DNA of 64,000 nt, from positions 186,001-250,000 of the forward strand of contig NZ_SPQS01000009.1 of the NCBI RefSeq assembly GCF_004570865.1, read 5' to 3'. This document shows positions 45,342 through 54,409 of this stretch, one piece after another. Source of the stretch: Bradyrhizobium frederickii (lineage in GTDB: Bacteria > Pseudomonadota > Alphaproteobacteria > Rhizobiales > Xanthobacteraceae). The number at the start of each line of letters is the position of its first letter. The stretch's first letter is position 1. Under the pieces are notes generated by a model that did no database searches, was not told where the DNA came from, and saw only the letters and a program-made list of their open reading frames with translations. The position numbers and the translations under genes were made by a program.

Positions 45342-46328
45342 ATGACGCTGCCGGCCGCGGCCGTCTCGTTGTTCTTTTCCTCCGCCCCCGCCTTCGCCGA
45401 CCTCAAGATCTGCAACCGTATGTCCTATGTGGTCGAGGCCGCGATCGGCATCGACGACAAGGCGGCGACCGCAACGCGCGGCTGGTTCAGGATCGACCCC
45501 GCCACCTGCCGCGTGGTGGTGCAGGGTACGCTGATCGCCGACCGCATCTTGCTCCACGCCCGCGCCCTCGGCGTCTATGGCGCCTCCCCGATCCCGCAGA
45601 GCGGCAGCGACATGCTCTGCGTCGCCCAGGACAATTTCGTCATTGCGGCGGCCCGGCAATGCCGCAGCGGCCAGGCCCAGGCCGCATTCACGCAAGTGAC
45701 GCCGACGCAAGGCGCGGACGGCAACCTCGTTGCCTACCTCGCCGAGGATTCCGAATATGACGACGAGCAGGCGCGGCTCGCCGGCATCCAGCGGCTGCTG
45801 GTGATCGCAGGCTATGACGCCGCGCCGATCGACGGCGTCGACGGGCCGAAGACGCAGGCCGCGCTGGCCGCGTTCCTGAAGAGCCGCGGCCTGTCGTCGG
45901 ACGTCGTGGGCTCGCCAGGCTTCTTCAAGACCATGGTCGATGCGGTGCAGACGCCGTCTGCGACCGGCCTCACCTGGTGCAACGACACGCCGCACAAGGT
46001 GATGGCGGCGATCGCGACCGACGACGGCAAGTCCTTGACCAGCCGCGGCTGGTATCGCATCGATCCCAAGACCTGCCTGCATCCCGACGTGACCGGCCAG
46101 CCGAAACAGATCTTCAGCTTCGCGGAGGCCGTCGACGCCGACAACCGCACCGTCAAGCTGAAGGACAGGCCGCTGAACTGGGGCGGCGACAGGCAGCTGT
46201 GCACGCGCGAGACCAAGTTCGAGACCAATGAGCAGACCGATTGCGGCGCGCGCGGCTTTTCGGCGACGGGCTTCGGCGCGGTCGACATGTCGAGCGGCGG
46301 CAAGACGCTGCGGTTTGCAGTGCCGTGA
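45342..46328 (+). CDS. Exported DUF1036 tandem protein with peptidoglycan-binding-like middle
   Basis: 328 residues from ATG 45342; signal peptide (LPAAAVSLFFSSAPAFA). Two DUF1036 domains (CNRMSYVVEAAIGIDD ... GWFRIDP and CNDTPHKVMAAIATDD ... GWYRIDP) flank a segment like a peptidoglycan-binding fold (GIQRLLVIAGYDAAPIDGVD). Likely periplasmic, at the cell wall. The frame extends upstream to 45141 through a repeat; no ribosome site supports either start, so the 5' end is uncertain. Confidence 0.78.
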   Translation: MTLPAAAVSLFFSSAPAFADLKICNRMSYVVEAAIGIDDKAATATRGWFRIDPATCRVVVQGTLIADRILLHARALGVYGASPIPQSGSDMLCVAQDNFVIAAARQCRSGQAQAAFTQVTPTQGADGNLVAYLAEDSEYDDEQARLAGIQRLLVIAGYDAAPIDGVDGPKTQAALAAFLKSRGLSSDVVGSPGFFKTMVDAVQTPSATGLTWCNDTPHKVMAAIATDDGKSLTSRGWYRIDPKTCLHPDVTGQPKQIFSFAEAVDADNRTVKLKDRPLNWGGDRQLCTRETKFETNEQTDCGARGFSATGFGAVDMSSGGKTLRFAVP

Positions 46329-46364
46329 TGGTGATGGTGATGGTGATGACGCCTCGCATTTCGC

Positions 46365-46505
46365 CGTCGTCCCCGCGAACGCGGGGACCCATAACCACAG
46401 GATTTGGTTATAGCACGAGATGGCGGTTATCAGTCTTCGCCAAACCACTCCCAGGGGTTATGGGTCCCGGATCGGCGCTCACTTCGTTCGCTTGTCCGGG
46501 ACGAC
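46365..46505. repeat. Long inverted intergenic repeat
   Basis: Ends CGTCGTCCCC and CCGGGACGAC pair approximately. Inside, ACCCATAACC ... GGTTATGGGT forms the inner stem and GTCCCCGCGAACGCGGGGAC forms a hairpin. Related to the element at 47251. A run of GGTGAT units (46326-46350) lies just before it. Confidence 0.75.
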
Positions 46506-46551
46506 AGCGGCGAATGAGGCTGCGTCCGCTGGCAAAACGTAGAGATCTGCA

Positions 46552-47244
46552 ATGACCTCCCCCCGCAGCTTCGACCATGTCGACACCTGGGTGTTCGACC
46601 TCGACAACACGCTCTATCCGCATCACGTCAACCTGTGGCAGCAGGTCGATGCGCGGATCGGGGAGTTCGTCTGCAACTGGCTGAATGTCGGCCCGGACGA
46701 AGCACGCAACATCCAGAAGGACTATTACCGTCGCTTCGGCACCACCATGCGCGGCATGATGACCCTGCATGGCGTTTCCGCCGACGACTATCTCGCCTAC
46801 GTCCACAAGATCGACCACTCGCCGCTGGAGCCGAACCCGGCACTCGGCGAAGCCATCGCAAGATTGTCGGGGCGCAAGCTGATCCTGACCAACGGCTCGG
46901 TCGACCATGTCGATGCGGTGCTGGCGCGACTCGGCTTCGCCTCGCATTTCGACGGCGTGTTCGACATCATTGCCGCCGAATTCGAGCCGAAGCCCGCGGC
47001 GCAGACGTATCGGAAATTCCTCTCCGACCATTCGGTCGACCCGACCCGCGCCGCCATGTTCGAGGACCTCGCCCGCAACCTCACCGTCCCGCACGCGCTC
47101 GGCATGACCACGGTGCTGGTGGTGCCGGACGGCACGAAAGAGGTGGTGCGCGAGGACTGGGAACTGGAGGGGCGGGACGCTGCCCATGTCGACTACGTCA
47201 CGGATGATCTGGCGGGGTTCTTGGGCAAGCTGTCTCCCAAGTAA
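46552..47244 (+). CDS. HAD-superfamily pyrimidine 5'-nucleotidase (SDT1-like)
   Basis: 230 residues with HAD motif I DLDNTLYP, motif II LTNGS, motif III lysine in EPKP and motif IV FEDLARN. The pattern DNTLYPHHVNLW and FEDLARNLTVPHALGM matches the group of putative pyrimidine nucleotidases. It releases phosphate from a nucleotide or similar small phosphoester. Isolated between two repeats. Confidence 0.86.
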   Translation: MTSPRSFDHVDTWVFDLDNTLYPHHVNLWQQVDARIGEFVCNWLNVGPDEARNIQKDYYRRFGTTMRGMMTLHGVSADDYLAYVHKIDHSPLEPNPALGEAIARLSGRKLILTNGSVDHVDAVLARLGFASHFDGVFDIIAAEFEPKPAAQTYRKFLSDHSVDPTRAAMFEDLARNLTVPHALGMTTVLVVPDGTKEVVREDWELEGRDAAHVDYVTDDLAGFLGKLSPK

Positions 47245-47250
47245 CGATGT

Positions 47251-47388
47251 CGTCCCGGGGCGCGATGCGAGCCCGGGACCCATAACTACAGGATTTGGTG
47301 ACGAGCGAGCTCGCAACTCCAAGTCCTCGCCAAACGACTGCCTGTGGCTATGGGTCCCGGGCTCGCGCTTCGCGCGCCCCGGGACGAC
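47251..47388. repeat. Long inverted intergenic repeat
   Basis: Outer CGTCCCGGGGCGCG and CGCGCCCCGGGACG pair; inner ACCCATAAC ... stem of the same class as 46365. Lies between the nucleotidase gene and dapD. Confidence 0.75.
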
Positions 47389-47476
47389 GGCGGAGTATGC
47401 CTTGACTCCGTCCCCCCAAATCCCGAAAAAGCGCTCCAATTCACGCGAAACCACGCCTTCCCCAGAGGAAATCCCG

Positions 47477-48322
47477 ATGTCCCTTGCAGCCCTCGAATCC
47501 ACCATTAACAGCGCCTTCGACGCGCGCGAGACCATCTCGACCTCGACCAAGGGCGAGGTGCGCGAAGCCGTGGATCAGGCGCTGGAGACCTTGGACAAGG
47601 GTGAGGCGCGCGTTGCCGAGCGCGGCGCTGACGGCAAGTGGAAGGTCAATCAATGGCTGAAAAAGGCGGTGCTGCTGTCGTTCCGCCTCAACGACATGGG
47701 CGTCATCAATGGCGGCCCGGGCAAGGCGACCTGGTGGGACAAGGTGCCCTCGAAGTTCGAGGGCTGGGGCGAGAACCGTTTCCGCGATGCCGGTTTTCGC
47801 GCGGTGCCCGGCGCCGTGGTGCGCCGCTCGGCCTTCATCGCCAAGAACGTCGTGCTGATGCCGTCCTTCGTCAATCTCGGCGCCTATGTCGATGAGAGCA
47901 CCATGGTCGATACCTGGGCCACCGTCGGCTCCTGCGCGCAGATCGGCAAGCGCGTGCACATCTCCGGCGGCGCCGGCATCGGCGGCGTGCTCGAGCCGCT
48001 GCAGGCCGAGCCCGTGATCATCGAGGACGATTGCTTCATCGGTGCGCGCAGCGAGGTCGCCGAAGGCGTGATCGTGCGCAAGGGCGCGGTGCTGGCGATG
48101 GGCGTGTTCCTGGGCGCCTCGACCAAGGTCGTCGACCGCGAGACCGGCGAGGTCTTCATGGGCGAAGTGCCCGAATATTCGGTGGTGGTGCCCGGCGCCC
48201 TGCCCGGCAAGCCGATGAAGAACGGCCAGATCGGCCCCAGCACCGCCTGCGCCGTCATCGTCAAGCGCGTCGACGAGCGCACCCGCTCCAAGACCAGCAT
48301 CAACGAGCTGCTGCGGGACTGA
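47477..48322 (+). CDS. dapD: Tetrahydrodipicolinate N-succinyltransferase
   Basis: 281 residues. Left-handed beta-helix hexapeptide-repeat enzyme (GAYVDESTMVDTWATVGSC, GGAGIGGVLEPLQAEPV) with a helical N-terminus. Fourth-step enzyme of the succinylase lysine/diaminopimelate route. ATG at 47477 fits the family N-terminus. dapE lies two genes downstream. Confidence 0.97.
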   Translation: MSLAALESTINSAFDARETISTSTKGEVREAVDQALETLDKGEARVAERGADGKWKVNQWLKKAVLLSFRLNDMGVINGGPGKATWWDKVPSKFEGWGENRFRDAGFRAVPGAVVRRSAFIAKNVVLMPSFVNLGAYVDESTMVDTWATVGSCAQIGKRVHISGGAGIGGVLEPLQAEPVIIEDDCFIGARSEVAEGVIVRKGAVLAMGVFLGASTKVVDRETGEVFMGEVPEYSVVVPGALPGKPMKNGQIGPSTACAVIVKRVDERTRSKTSINELLRD

Positions 48323-48349
48323 TCGGAACCACGCGCCCACATCTATCCC

Positions 48350-48475
48350 CGTCACCCTGAGGTGGCCGCCCCTTCGGCGGCCCTCGAAGGGCGACGGCCC
48401 CGCTGCCGCAACACCTAGGCCGTTCATCCTTCGAGGCTCCCGGCGCGATGCTTCGCCGTTGCGCGGGGATGACGG
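48350..48475. repeat. Intergenic repeat, CGTCACCCTGAGG type
   Basis: Begins CCGTCACCCTGAGG and ends GGGGATGACGG, with several partly pairing GC-rich segments inside. Belongs to the same broad class with GTCA/ATGAC ends. Between dapD and the DUF805 gene. Confidence 0.65.
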
Positions 48476-48552
48476 GTTTGTACTGTATCGAACCCACCCT
48501 CCCTGCATCGCGACCAATCTTCGGGCGGCCCGTCCTGCCCGGAGCCCCTCGG

Positions 48553-49176
48553 ATGCGCTGGACCTGGTATCTCTTCCGCTTCGACGGCCGCATGGGCCGC
48601 GCCGGGTTCTGGTGCAGCCTGATCTTTGTCCTGTGCGGCATGATCCTGCTGGTCTTGCTCTGCCTGGGCGTCATGTCCGCGCTCGGCAGCGAGGTCAAAT
48701 CCTTCAATCTGAATGCTGACGACGTCTTCAAGATCGTCGATCCCGCGGCCTATCGATGGTCGCTGCTGGACAATTTGCCGGTGCTGCTGCTCAAGCTGGC
48801 CGCAACCGCATTGACGCTCTGGATCGATCTCGCGATCATGGTGAAGCGCCTGCATGACCGCGACAAGAGCGCGTGGTGGCTACTCGCGTATTTCGTGCTG
48901 CCGGGGCTGTTCAAGCAGTTTGCAGATACTCTTCCGGACACATATTGGATGCTGCCGATCGCGCTCGCCAGCATGGTCCTGTCCATCTGGGGCTTCATCG
49001 AGACCGGCTTCCTGCGCGGCACCAAAGGACCCAATCGGTTCGGTCCCGATCCGGCGGCCGAGGTCGCTTCCGCATCGTCGCGGGCGGGACAGGGCTGGGA
49101 CCAGGGCCGCGAGACCGAAATTGTCCCGCCCAGTGCTAGCCCACCCGGCGGCATGCATGTTAAGCGGGGCGGATGA
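48553..49176 (+). CDS. DUF805 inner-membrane protein
   Basis: 207 residues, four membrane spans, with the DUF805 pattern (YLFRFDGRMGRAGFW, IDLAIMVKRLHDRDKSAWW, GFLRGTKGPNRFG). Function unknown. GGAG 8 bases before ATG at 48553; the upstream frame crosses the repeat. The last codons overlap the dapE start by 4 bases. Confidence 0.88.
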   Translation: MRWTWYLFRFDGRMGRAGFWCSLIFVLCGMILLVLLCLGVMSALGSEVKSFNLNADDVFKIVDPAAYRWSLLDNLPVLLLKLAATALTLWIDLAIMVKRLHDRDKSAWWLLAYFVLPGLFKQFADTLPDTYWMLPIALASMVLSIWGFIETGFLRGTKGPNRFGPDPAAEVASASSRAGQGWDQGRETEIVPPSASPPGGMHVKRGG

Positions 49177-50351
49177 CCGATGCTCTGTCCATTGCCCGCG
49201 ATCTCATCCGCTGCCCCTCGGTAACTCCGGCCGACGCCGGTGCGCTCGGAGTGCTCGAAAAAGCCCTCGGCGCCGCCGGCTTCATTTGCCATCGCGTGAC
49301 CTTCAGCGAGGAAGGCACCGCCGACGTCGACAATCTCTATGCGCGGATCGGCACCGAAGCTCCGCACATCACCTTTGCCGGCCACACCGACGTGGTGCCG
49401 CCCGGCGACGAAGGCGCCTGGAGCGTCGGTGCGTTCTCCGGCGAAGTGAAGGACGGGGTCCTGCACGGCCGCGGCGCGGTCGACATGAAGGGCGGCATCG
49501 CCTGCTCGGTCGCGGCGGTGCTGGAGCATCTCGCCGCCAACGGCGGCAAGCCGCGTGCCGACGGCCAAAAATCAGGCTCGGGCTCGATCTCATTCCTGAT
49601 CACGGGCGATGAAGAAGACGTCTCCATCAACGGCACCATCAAGCTGTTGAAATGGGCCGCCGAGCGCGGCGAGAAGTTCGATCATTGCGTGCTCGGCGAG
49701 CCCTCCAATGTCGAGACGCTCGGCGACACCATCAAGGTCGGCCGCCGCGGCTCGCAATCCGGCACGCTCGTCGTCGACGGCGTGCAGGGTCACGTCGCCT
49801 ATCCGCACCGCGCCTCCAATCCGGTGCCGGACATTTCGCGGCTGATCGTGGCAATCTCCGACGAGCCGCTCGACCATGGCAGTGCGCAGTTCCAGGCGTC
49901 CAATCTCGAATTCGTCTCGGTCGACGTCGGCAACAAGGCCTTCAACGTCATCCCCGGCGAAGCCCGCGCCAAGTTCAACATCCGCTATAACGACAATCAC
50001 ACCCAGGCGAGCTTGCGCGAGCTGGTGGAGACGCGCCTCGCCAAAGCCTGCGGCAACCGCATCAAGGCCCGCATCGTCTGGGAGCCCTCGAACTCGAACG
50101 TGTTCGTGACCAAGCCAGGGCCCTTCACCGATCTCGCCGTCGCCGCGATCGAGGAGGTGACCGGGCGCAAGCCGGAGCTGTCGACGAGCGGTGGCACGTC
50201 GGATGCGCGCTTCATTGCGAGCTATTGCCCGGTGATCGAGTTCGGGCTGGTGGGGCAGACCATGCACCAGATCGACGAGCGCGTGCCGGTTGCCGATCTG
50301 GAGAAGCTGACGAAGGTGTATCGCGGGATACTGACAAGGTATTTTGGGTGA
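49173..50351 (+). CDS. dapE: Succinyl-diaminopimelate desuccinylase
   Basis: 392-residue M20 metallopeptidase-fold enzyme. Zinc ligands and catalytic residues in FAGHTDVVPPGD, GAVDMKGG and ITGDEED, plus GEPSN and the C-terminal MHQIDE. Releases succinate from N-succinyl-LL-diaminopimelate in lysine and cell-wall synthesis. Overlaps the DUF805 gene. Confidence 0.96.
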   Translation: MTDALSIARDLIRCPSVTPADAGALGVLEKALGAAGFICHRVTFSEEGTADVDNLYARIGTEAPHITFAGHTDVVPPGDEGAWSVGAFSGEVKDGVLHGRGAVDMKGGIACSVAAVLEHLAANGGKPRADGQKSGSGSISFLITGDEEDVSINGTIKLLKWAAERGEKFDHCVLGEPSNVETLGDTIKVGRRGSQSGTLVVDGVQGHVAYPHRASNPVPDISRLIVAISDEPLDHGSAQFQASNLEFVSVDVGNKAFNVIPGEARAKFNIRYNDNHTQASLRELVETRLAKACGNRIKARIVWEPSNSNVFVTKPGPFTDLAVAAIEEVTGRKPELSTSGGTSDARFIASYCPVIEFGLVGQTMHQIDERVPVADLEKLTKVYRGILTRYFG

Positions 50352-50375
50352 GGCCCGACTGCGGCCTCACATTCC

Positions 50376-50484
50376 GCTGTCGTCGCCCGGCTTGACCGGG
50401 CGATCCAGTATTCCAGAGACAGCAGTGATTGAACCGAGAAGCCGCGGCGTACTGGATGCCCCGGTCAAGCCGGGGCATGACAGC
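50376..50484. repeat. Cloverleaf-type intergenic repeat
   Basis: GCTGTCGT ... ATGACAGC closing stem; hairpin CGCCCGGCTTGACCGGGCG; inner ATCCAGTA ... TACTGGAT; hairpin GCCCCGGTCAAGCCGGGGC. Between dapE and truA. Confidence 0.85.
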
Positions 50485-50515
50485 GGTGGGTGTAGCGTGA
50501 GGGCGCGCCTCGCGT

Positions 50516-51253
50516 TTAATAATCCACCTTCATCAGATACAGGCCCTCCGGCGGCGCGACGATGCCGCAGGCGGCGCGGTTGCGTGCGGCGAGCGCTGCG
50601 GAGAGATCGTCGGCGGTCCAGCGGCCCTCGCCGACCCAGACCAGCGATCCCACCATCGAGCGGACCTGGCTGTGCAGGAACGAGCGCGCCGAGGTCACGA
50701 TGATGATCTCGCGGCCGTCGCGCATCACGTCGAGCTGATCGAGCGTCTTCTCCGGCGACTTGGCCTGACACTCGGCATCGCGGAAGGTGGTGAAATCGTG
50801 CTTGCCGAGCAGGCGCTGGGCTGCCGCATGCATCGCCTCGGCATCGAGCTTGCGCGGCACGCGCCAGGCGTGGCCGACATCGAGCGCGAGATTGGCGCGG
50901 GTGTTGATGACGCGATAGCGGTAGTGCCGCTTCACCGCCGAGAAGCGTGCCTCGAAGCTGTCGGGCACGATCTCGGCCTCTAACACCGCGATCGGATGCG
51001 GGCGCAGGTGCGCGTTGAGCCCGTCGCGAAAACGGCCCGGCGGAAACTGCTTGTCGACGTCGACATGCGCGACCTGGCCGCGCGCGTGCACGCCGGCATC
51101 GGTGCGGCCGGCGCCATGCACCCGCAGATCCGCCCCCGTCATCGCCTTCACGGCCGCTTCCAGCGCGCCCTGCACCGAGGGCAGCGTGTCCTGCACCTGC
51201 CAGCCGAAAAACGGCGCGCCGTCATATTCGATGGTGAGCTTGTAGCGGGGCAT
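50516..51253 (-). CDS. truA: tRNA pseudouridine(38-40) synthase
   Basis: 245 residues. Catalytic aspartate in GAGRTDAGVHA. N-terminus MPRYKLTIEYDGAPFFGWQ is typical, so ATG at 51253 is used, not the in-frame upstream codon inside the repeat. Minus-strand neighbour of fmt and def. Confidence 0.96.
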   Translation of the reverse strand: MPRYKLTIEYDGAPFFGWQVQDTLPSVQGALEAAVKAMTGADLRVHGAGRTDAGVHARGQVAHVDVDKQFPPGRFRDGLNAHLRPHPIAVLEAEIVPDSFEARFSAVKRHYRYRVINTRANLALDVGHAWRVPRKLDAEAMHAAAQRLLGKHDFTTFRDAECQAKSPEKTLDQLDVMRDGREIIIVTSARSFLHSQVRSMVGSLVWVGEGRWTADDLSAALAARNRAACGIVAPPEGLYLMKVDY

Positions 51254-51265
51254 TTTATCCAGTTT

Positions 51266-51372
51266 CACTGTCATTGCCCGCGAAGGCGGGCAATCCAGTA
51301 CTCCGCAGCCTATCCGTTCAGCCGAGAAGCCTCGGCGTACTGGATACCCCGCCTTCGCGCGGTATGACAGTG
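51266..51372. repeat. Cloverleaf-type intergenic repeat
   Basis: Perfect 9-bp closing stem CACTGTCAT/ATGACAGTG, hairpin TGCCCGCGAAGGCGGGCA, inner ATCCAGTAC/GTACTGGAT, hairpin ACCCCGCCTTCGCGCGGT. The best-preserved copy in the window. It ends directly at the fmt stop codon. Confidence 0.9.
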
Positions 51373-52296
51373 TCAGGTGAATTTGGCTCCCGCCTTCAAC
51401 GGCACGCCGCGCAAGAAGTCGGCGGCCTGCATCCGGCCCTTGCCCTCGCGCTGGAGCTCGATGATGCGGATCGCGCCGTCACCGCAGGCGATGGTGAGTT
51501 GATCGTCGAGCACCGCGCCCGGCTCGCCGGCGCCTTGCGCCAGCTCACAGCGCAGGATCTTGACGCGCGCGTTCTCAAGCTCGGCCCAGGCGCCGGGGAA
51601 CGGCGACAGGCCGTGGATGTGGCGCAGCACCTCGCGCGCCGGCTTGCGCCAGTCGATCCGCGCCTCGGCCTTGTCGATCTTGGCGGCATAGGTGACGCCG
51701 TCCTCGCTCTGCTTCTTGAGCTGGAGCCCGCCGCGGTCGAGCGCGGCCATCGCCCGCACCATCAGATCGGCACCGAGGCGCGAGAGACGATCGTGCAGAT
51801 CCGCCGTCGTCATGTTGTCCGTGATCGCGAGCCGCTCGGCCATCGCGACGTCGCCGGTATCGAGACCGACATCCATCTTCATCACCATCACGCCGCTCTC
51901 GGCATCGCCGGCCATGATCGCGCGGTTGATCGGAGCGGCGCCGCGCCAGCGCGGCAGCAGCGAAGCGTGCAGATTGTAGCAGCCGAGCTTGGGCGCATCG
52001 AGGATCGCCTGCGGCAGGATCATGCCGTAGGCGACGACGACGGCGGCATCGGCCTCGAAGGCACGAAATTCATCGAGCGCTTCCTGGGTCTTCAGCGTCT
52101 TCGGCGTCAGCACGGGCACGCCGAGCTTTCGCGCGGCTTCCTCGACCGGGGTCGGCTGCAATTGCAGCCCGCGCCGCCCACCCGGCTTCGGCGCACGGGT
52201 GTAGACGGCGACGATCTCGTGGCCATGCGCGACCAGCTCGAGCAGCGTCGGCACGGAGAAATCGGGCGTGCCCATGAAGATCAGGCGAAGGGGCAT
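51373..52296 (-). CDS. fmt: Methionyl-tRNA formyltransferase
   Basis: 307 residues. Formyl-transferase domain with IFMGTPDFSVP start and LHASLLPRWRGAAP (catalytic Asn/His/Asp region), C-terminal tRNA-binding OB domain. Formylates initiator Met-tRNA with 10-formyl-THF. ATG at 52296. Lies before def, the usual pair, but separated here by a repeat. Confidence 0.96.
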   Translation of the reverse strand: MPLRLIFMGTPDFSVPTLLELVAHGHEIVAVYTRAPKPGGRRGLQLQPTPVEEAARKLGVPVLTPKTLKTQEALDEFRAFEADAAVVVAYGMILPQAILDAPKLGCYNLHASLLPRWRGAAPINRAIMAGDAESGVMVMKMDVGLDTGDVAMAERLAITDNMTTADLHDRLSRLGADLMVRAMAALDRGGLQLKKQSEDGVTYAAKIDKAEARIDWRKPAREVLRHIHGLSPFPGAWAELENARVKILRCELAQGAGEPGAVLDDQLTIACGDGAIRIIELQREGKGRMQAADFLRGVPLKAGAKFT

Positions 52297-52314
52297 CAAC
52301 AGACTCGCTGCGTT

Positions 52315-52459
52315 CCCTCCCCCCTTGCGGGGGAGGGTTAGGGAGAGGGGTGCCACACGACGCGCTCTTGCGGCGTGAGCGCGGATTGGTTCATTGCCCC
52401 GGTCAGACCATTTGCTGGGCTACCCCTCTCCCCCACCCTCCCCCGCAAGGGGGGAGGGA
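52315..52459. repeat. Inverted intergenic repeat (CCCTCC...GGAGGG type)
   Basis: Left hairpin CCCTCCCCCCTTGCGGGGGA(GGG); right copy ACCCTCCCCCGCAAGGGGGG; ends pair. Between fmt and def. Confidence 0.75.
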
Positions 52460-52497
52460 GCGCAGGGGAGTTCTCGGCAACACCAGCTGTTTACAAC

Positions 52498-53025
52498 TCA
52501 CTCACCGGCGCGCTTGGCGGCTTTCTCGAACTTCTTCATCACGCGGTCGCGCTTGAGCTTGGAGAGATAGTCGACGAACAGCACGCCGTTGAGATGGTCG
52601 ATCTCGTGCTGGATGCAGGTGGCAAAGAGGCCTTCGGCGTCCTCCTCGTGCACCTTGCCGTCGAGATCGGTGAAGCGCACGCGCACCTTCGCAGGGCGCT
52701 CGACCTCCTCGTAATATTCGGGGATCGAGAGGCAGCCTTCCTCGTAAATGGACAGTTCCTCGGAGGAGGCGATGATCTCGGGGTTGATGAAGACGCGCGG
52801 CAGCGGCTTGGTCTCGCCGTTCTCGTCGCGCTTGGCGAGGTCCATGGTGATGAGCCGCAGCGGCTGCGCGACCTGGATCGCAGCGAGGCCGATGCCGGGC
52901 GCGTCGTACATGGTCTCGAACATGTCGTCGGCAAGCTTGCGGATCTCCGAGGTGACCTTCTCGATCGGCTTGGAGACCAGGCGCAGCTGCTTGTCGGGCA
53001 GGATGATGATTTCTCTGAGGGCCAT
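52498..53025 (-). CDS. def: Peptide deformylase
   Basis: 175 residues. The three family motifs GIGLAAIQV, EGCLSIP and QHEIDHLNG give the Fe/Zn site (Cys and two His). Removes formyl from new proteins. The start at 53025 is divergent from rmuC; the gap holds CtrA-like sites. Confidence 0.97.
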   Translation of the reverse strand: MALREIIILPDKQLRLVSKPIEKVTSEIRKLADDMFETMYDAPGIGLAAIQVAQPLRLITMDLAKRDENGETKPLPRVFINPEIIASSEELSIYEEGCLSIPEYYEEVERPAKVRVRFTDLDGKVHEEDAEGLFATCIQHEIDHLNGVLFVDYLSKLKRDRVMKKFEKAAKRAGE

Positions 53026-53077
53026 GGCCGCGATTTAAGCCCCATGCCGGATGCGGTCAATGCGGCCCGGAACCCTG

Positions 53078-53145
53078 TTAACCCCTCGCTAACCATAAAA
53101 ATTCGCTTTCCGTTAACCATAAAAATAAGAGCGCGATTAACCCTG
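53078..53145. promoter_or_regulatory. Cluster of CtrA-like half sites between def and rmuC
   Basis: TTAA-N7-CTAA at 53078-53092, TTAACCAT at 53113-53120 and further TTAACC near 53137, all in the divergent gap. CtrA binds TTAA-N7-TTAA and TTAACCAT-like half sites in alphaproteobacteria. A short AT-rich direct repeat (TAACCATAAAAAT twice) overlaps them. Confidence 0.4.
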
Positions 53146-53196
53146 AGCGTTCGCTATTCGTTCGCTAGCACCGGCGAATCGGCTAGAACGGTCGCC

Positions 53197-54396
53197 ATGA
53201 ACGAGATCATTTTCATGCTGGACGACTGGCCGGTGCGCACCTTCCACGCGCTGATCGGCTTTGGTGCGCTTGTCCTCGTCCTGCTGGTGGTGATCGCCAT
53301 CGTCATCGCGCGGTCCGGGCGGCGCGGCGCGGAACTCGCAATGGCGCACGCGATCCGGGCCGGCGAGCTCGAGGAGCGCCTGAGTGAGGTGCTGCGGGCC
53401 CAAAGCGAATCCTCCGGCCGGGTCGACGCCATGACCCAGGCGCTGGCCGGCCGCCAGGCCGAGATGGCGCGGGCGGTCAACGAGCGGCTGGATTCGGTGA
53501 CCCACCGCGTCGGCCAGTCCATGGAACATTCGACCCGCAACACCATGGAGAGCCTGCGCGCGCTGCATGAGCGGCTCGGCATCATCGACAGCGCGCACAA
53601 GAACCTCACCGACCTCACCACCCAGGTGACCACCTTGCGCGATGTGCTCTCCAACAAGCAGTCGCGCGGCGCCTTCGGTCAGGCGCGGATGGAGGCGATC
53701 GTCCAGGACGGCCTTCCCAAGGGGGCCTACGAGTTCCAGTTCACGCTCTCGACCGGCAAGCGGCCGGATTGCGTCGTGTTCCTGCCCGACCAGCGCCCGC
53801 TCTGCATCGACGCGAAATTTCCGCTGGAGGCGATGACGGCGCTGCACGACGCCCGCACCGACGAGGAGCGGCGAATCGCCACGCAGCGGCTGCGCGGCGA
53901 CGTGATGAAGCATGTCAGCGACATCGCGGAAAAATATCTCGTCGCCGGCGAGACCCAGGAGATGGCGCTGATGTTCGTGCCGTCGGAATCGGTCTACGCC
54001 GAGATCCACGACGGTTTCGACGACGTGATCCAGAAGGCCTATCGCGCCCGCGTCGTGCTGGTGTCGCCCTCGCTGCTGATGCTCGCGATCCAGGTGATGC
54101 AGCAGATCATGAAGGACGCGCGCATGCGCGATGCCGCCGACCAGATCCGCACCGAAGTGATCAAGCTCGGCGACGATCTCGGCCGCCTGCGCGACCGCGT
54201 GCTCAAGCTGCAGAAGCATTTCGCCGACGTGAACGAGGACGTCCGCCAGGTGCTGATCTCCGCCGACAAGATCGAAAAGCGCGCAGGACGCATCGAGGAG
54301 CTCGATTTCAGCAAGACCGATGCGCCGGAGGGACCGCGGCTGGTGGCCACGGACGCGGGCGAGCTGTTTCCGCGGAAGCTCCAGGCGGGGGAGTGA
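53197..54396 (+). CDS. rmuC: DNA recombination protein RmuC family
   Basis: 399 residues. N-terminal membrane helix (FHALIGFGALVLVLLVVIAI), a long coiled coil (about 45-140) and the RmuC nuclease-like domain (LCIDAKFPLEAM, FVPSESVYAEI). Limits inversions at repeats in E. coli. Divergent from def. Confidence 0.93.
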   Translation: MNEIIFMLDDWPVRTFHALIGFGALVLVLLVVIAIVIARSGRRGAELAMAHAIRAGELEERLSEVLRAQSESSGRVDAMTQALAGRQAEMARAVNERLDSVTHRVGQSMEHSTRNTMESLRALHERLGIIDSAHKNLTDLTTQVTTLRDVLSNKQSRGAFGQARMEAIVQDGLPKGAYEFQFTLSTGKRPDCVVFLPDQRPLCIDAKFPLEAMTALHDARTDEERRIATQRLRGDVMKHVSDIAEKYLVAGETQEMALMFVPSESVYAEIHDGFDDVIQKAYRARVVLVSPSLLMLAIQVMQQIMKDARMRDAADQIRTEVIKLGDDLGRLRDRVLKLQKHFADVNEDVRQVLISADKIEKRAGRIEELDFSKTDAPEGPRLVATDAGELFPRKLQAGE

Positions 54397-54409
54397 GATT
54401 AGGGCACAC

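Noticed and set aside
46326..46350. Short tandem GGTGAT-type repeat after the DUF1036 gene
   Set aside because: Only about four units; likely chance slippage next to a larger repeat, no CRISPR-like spacing.
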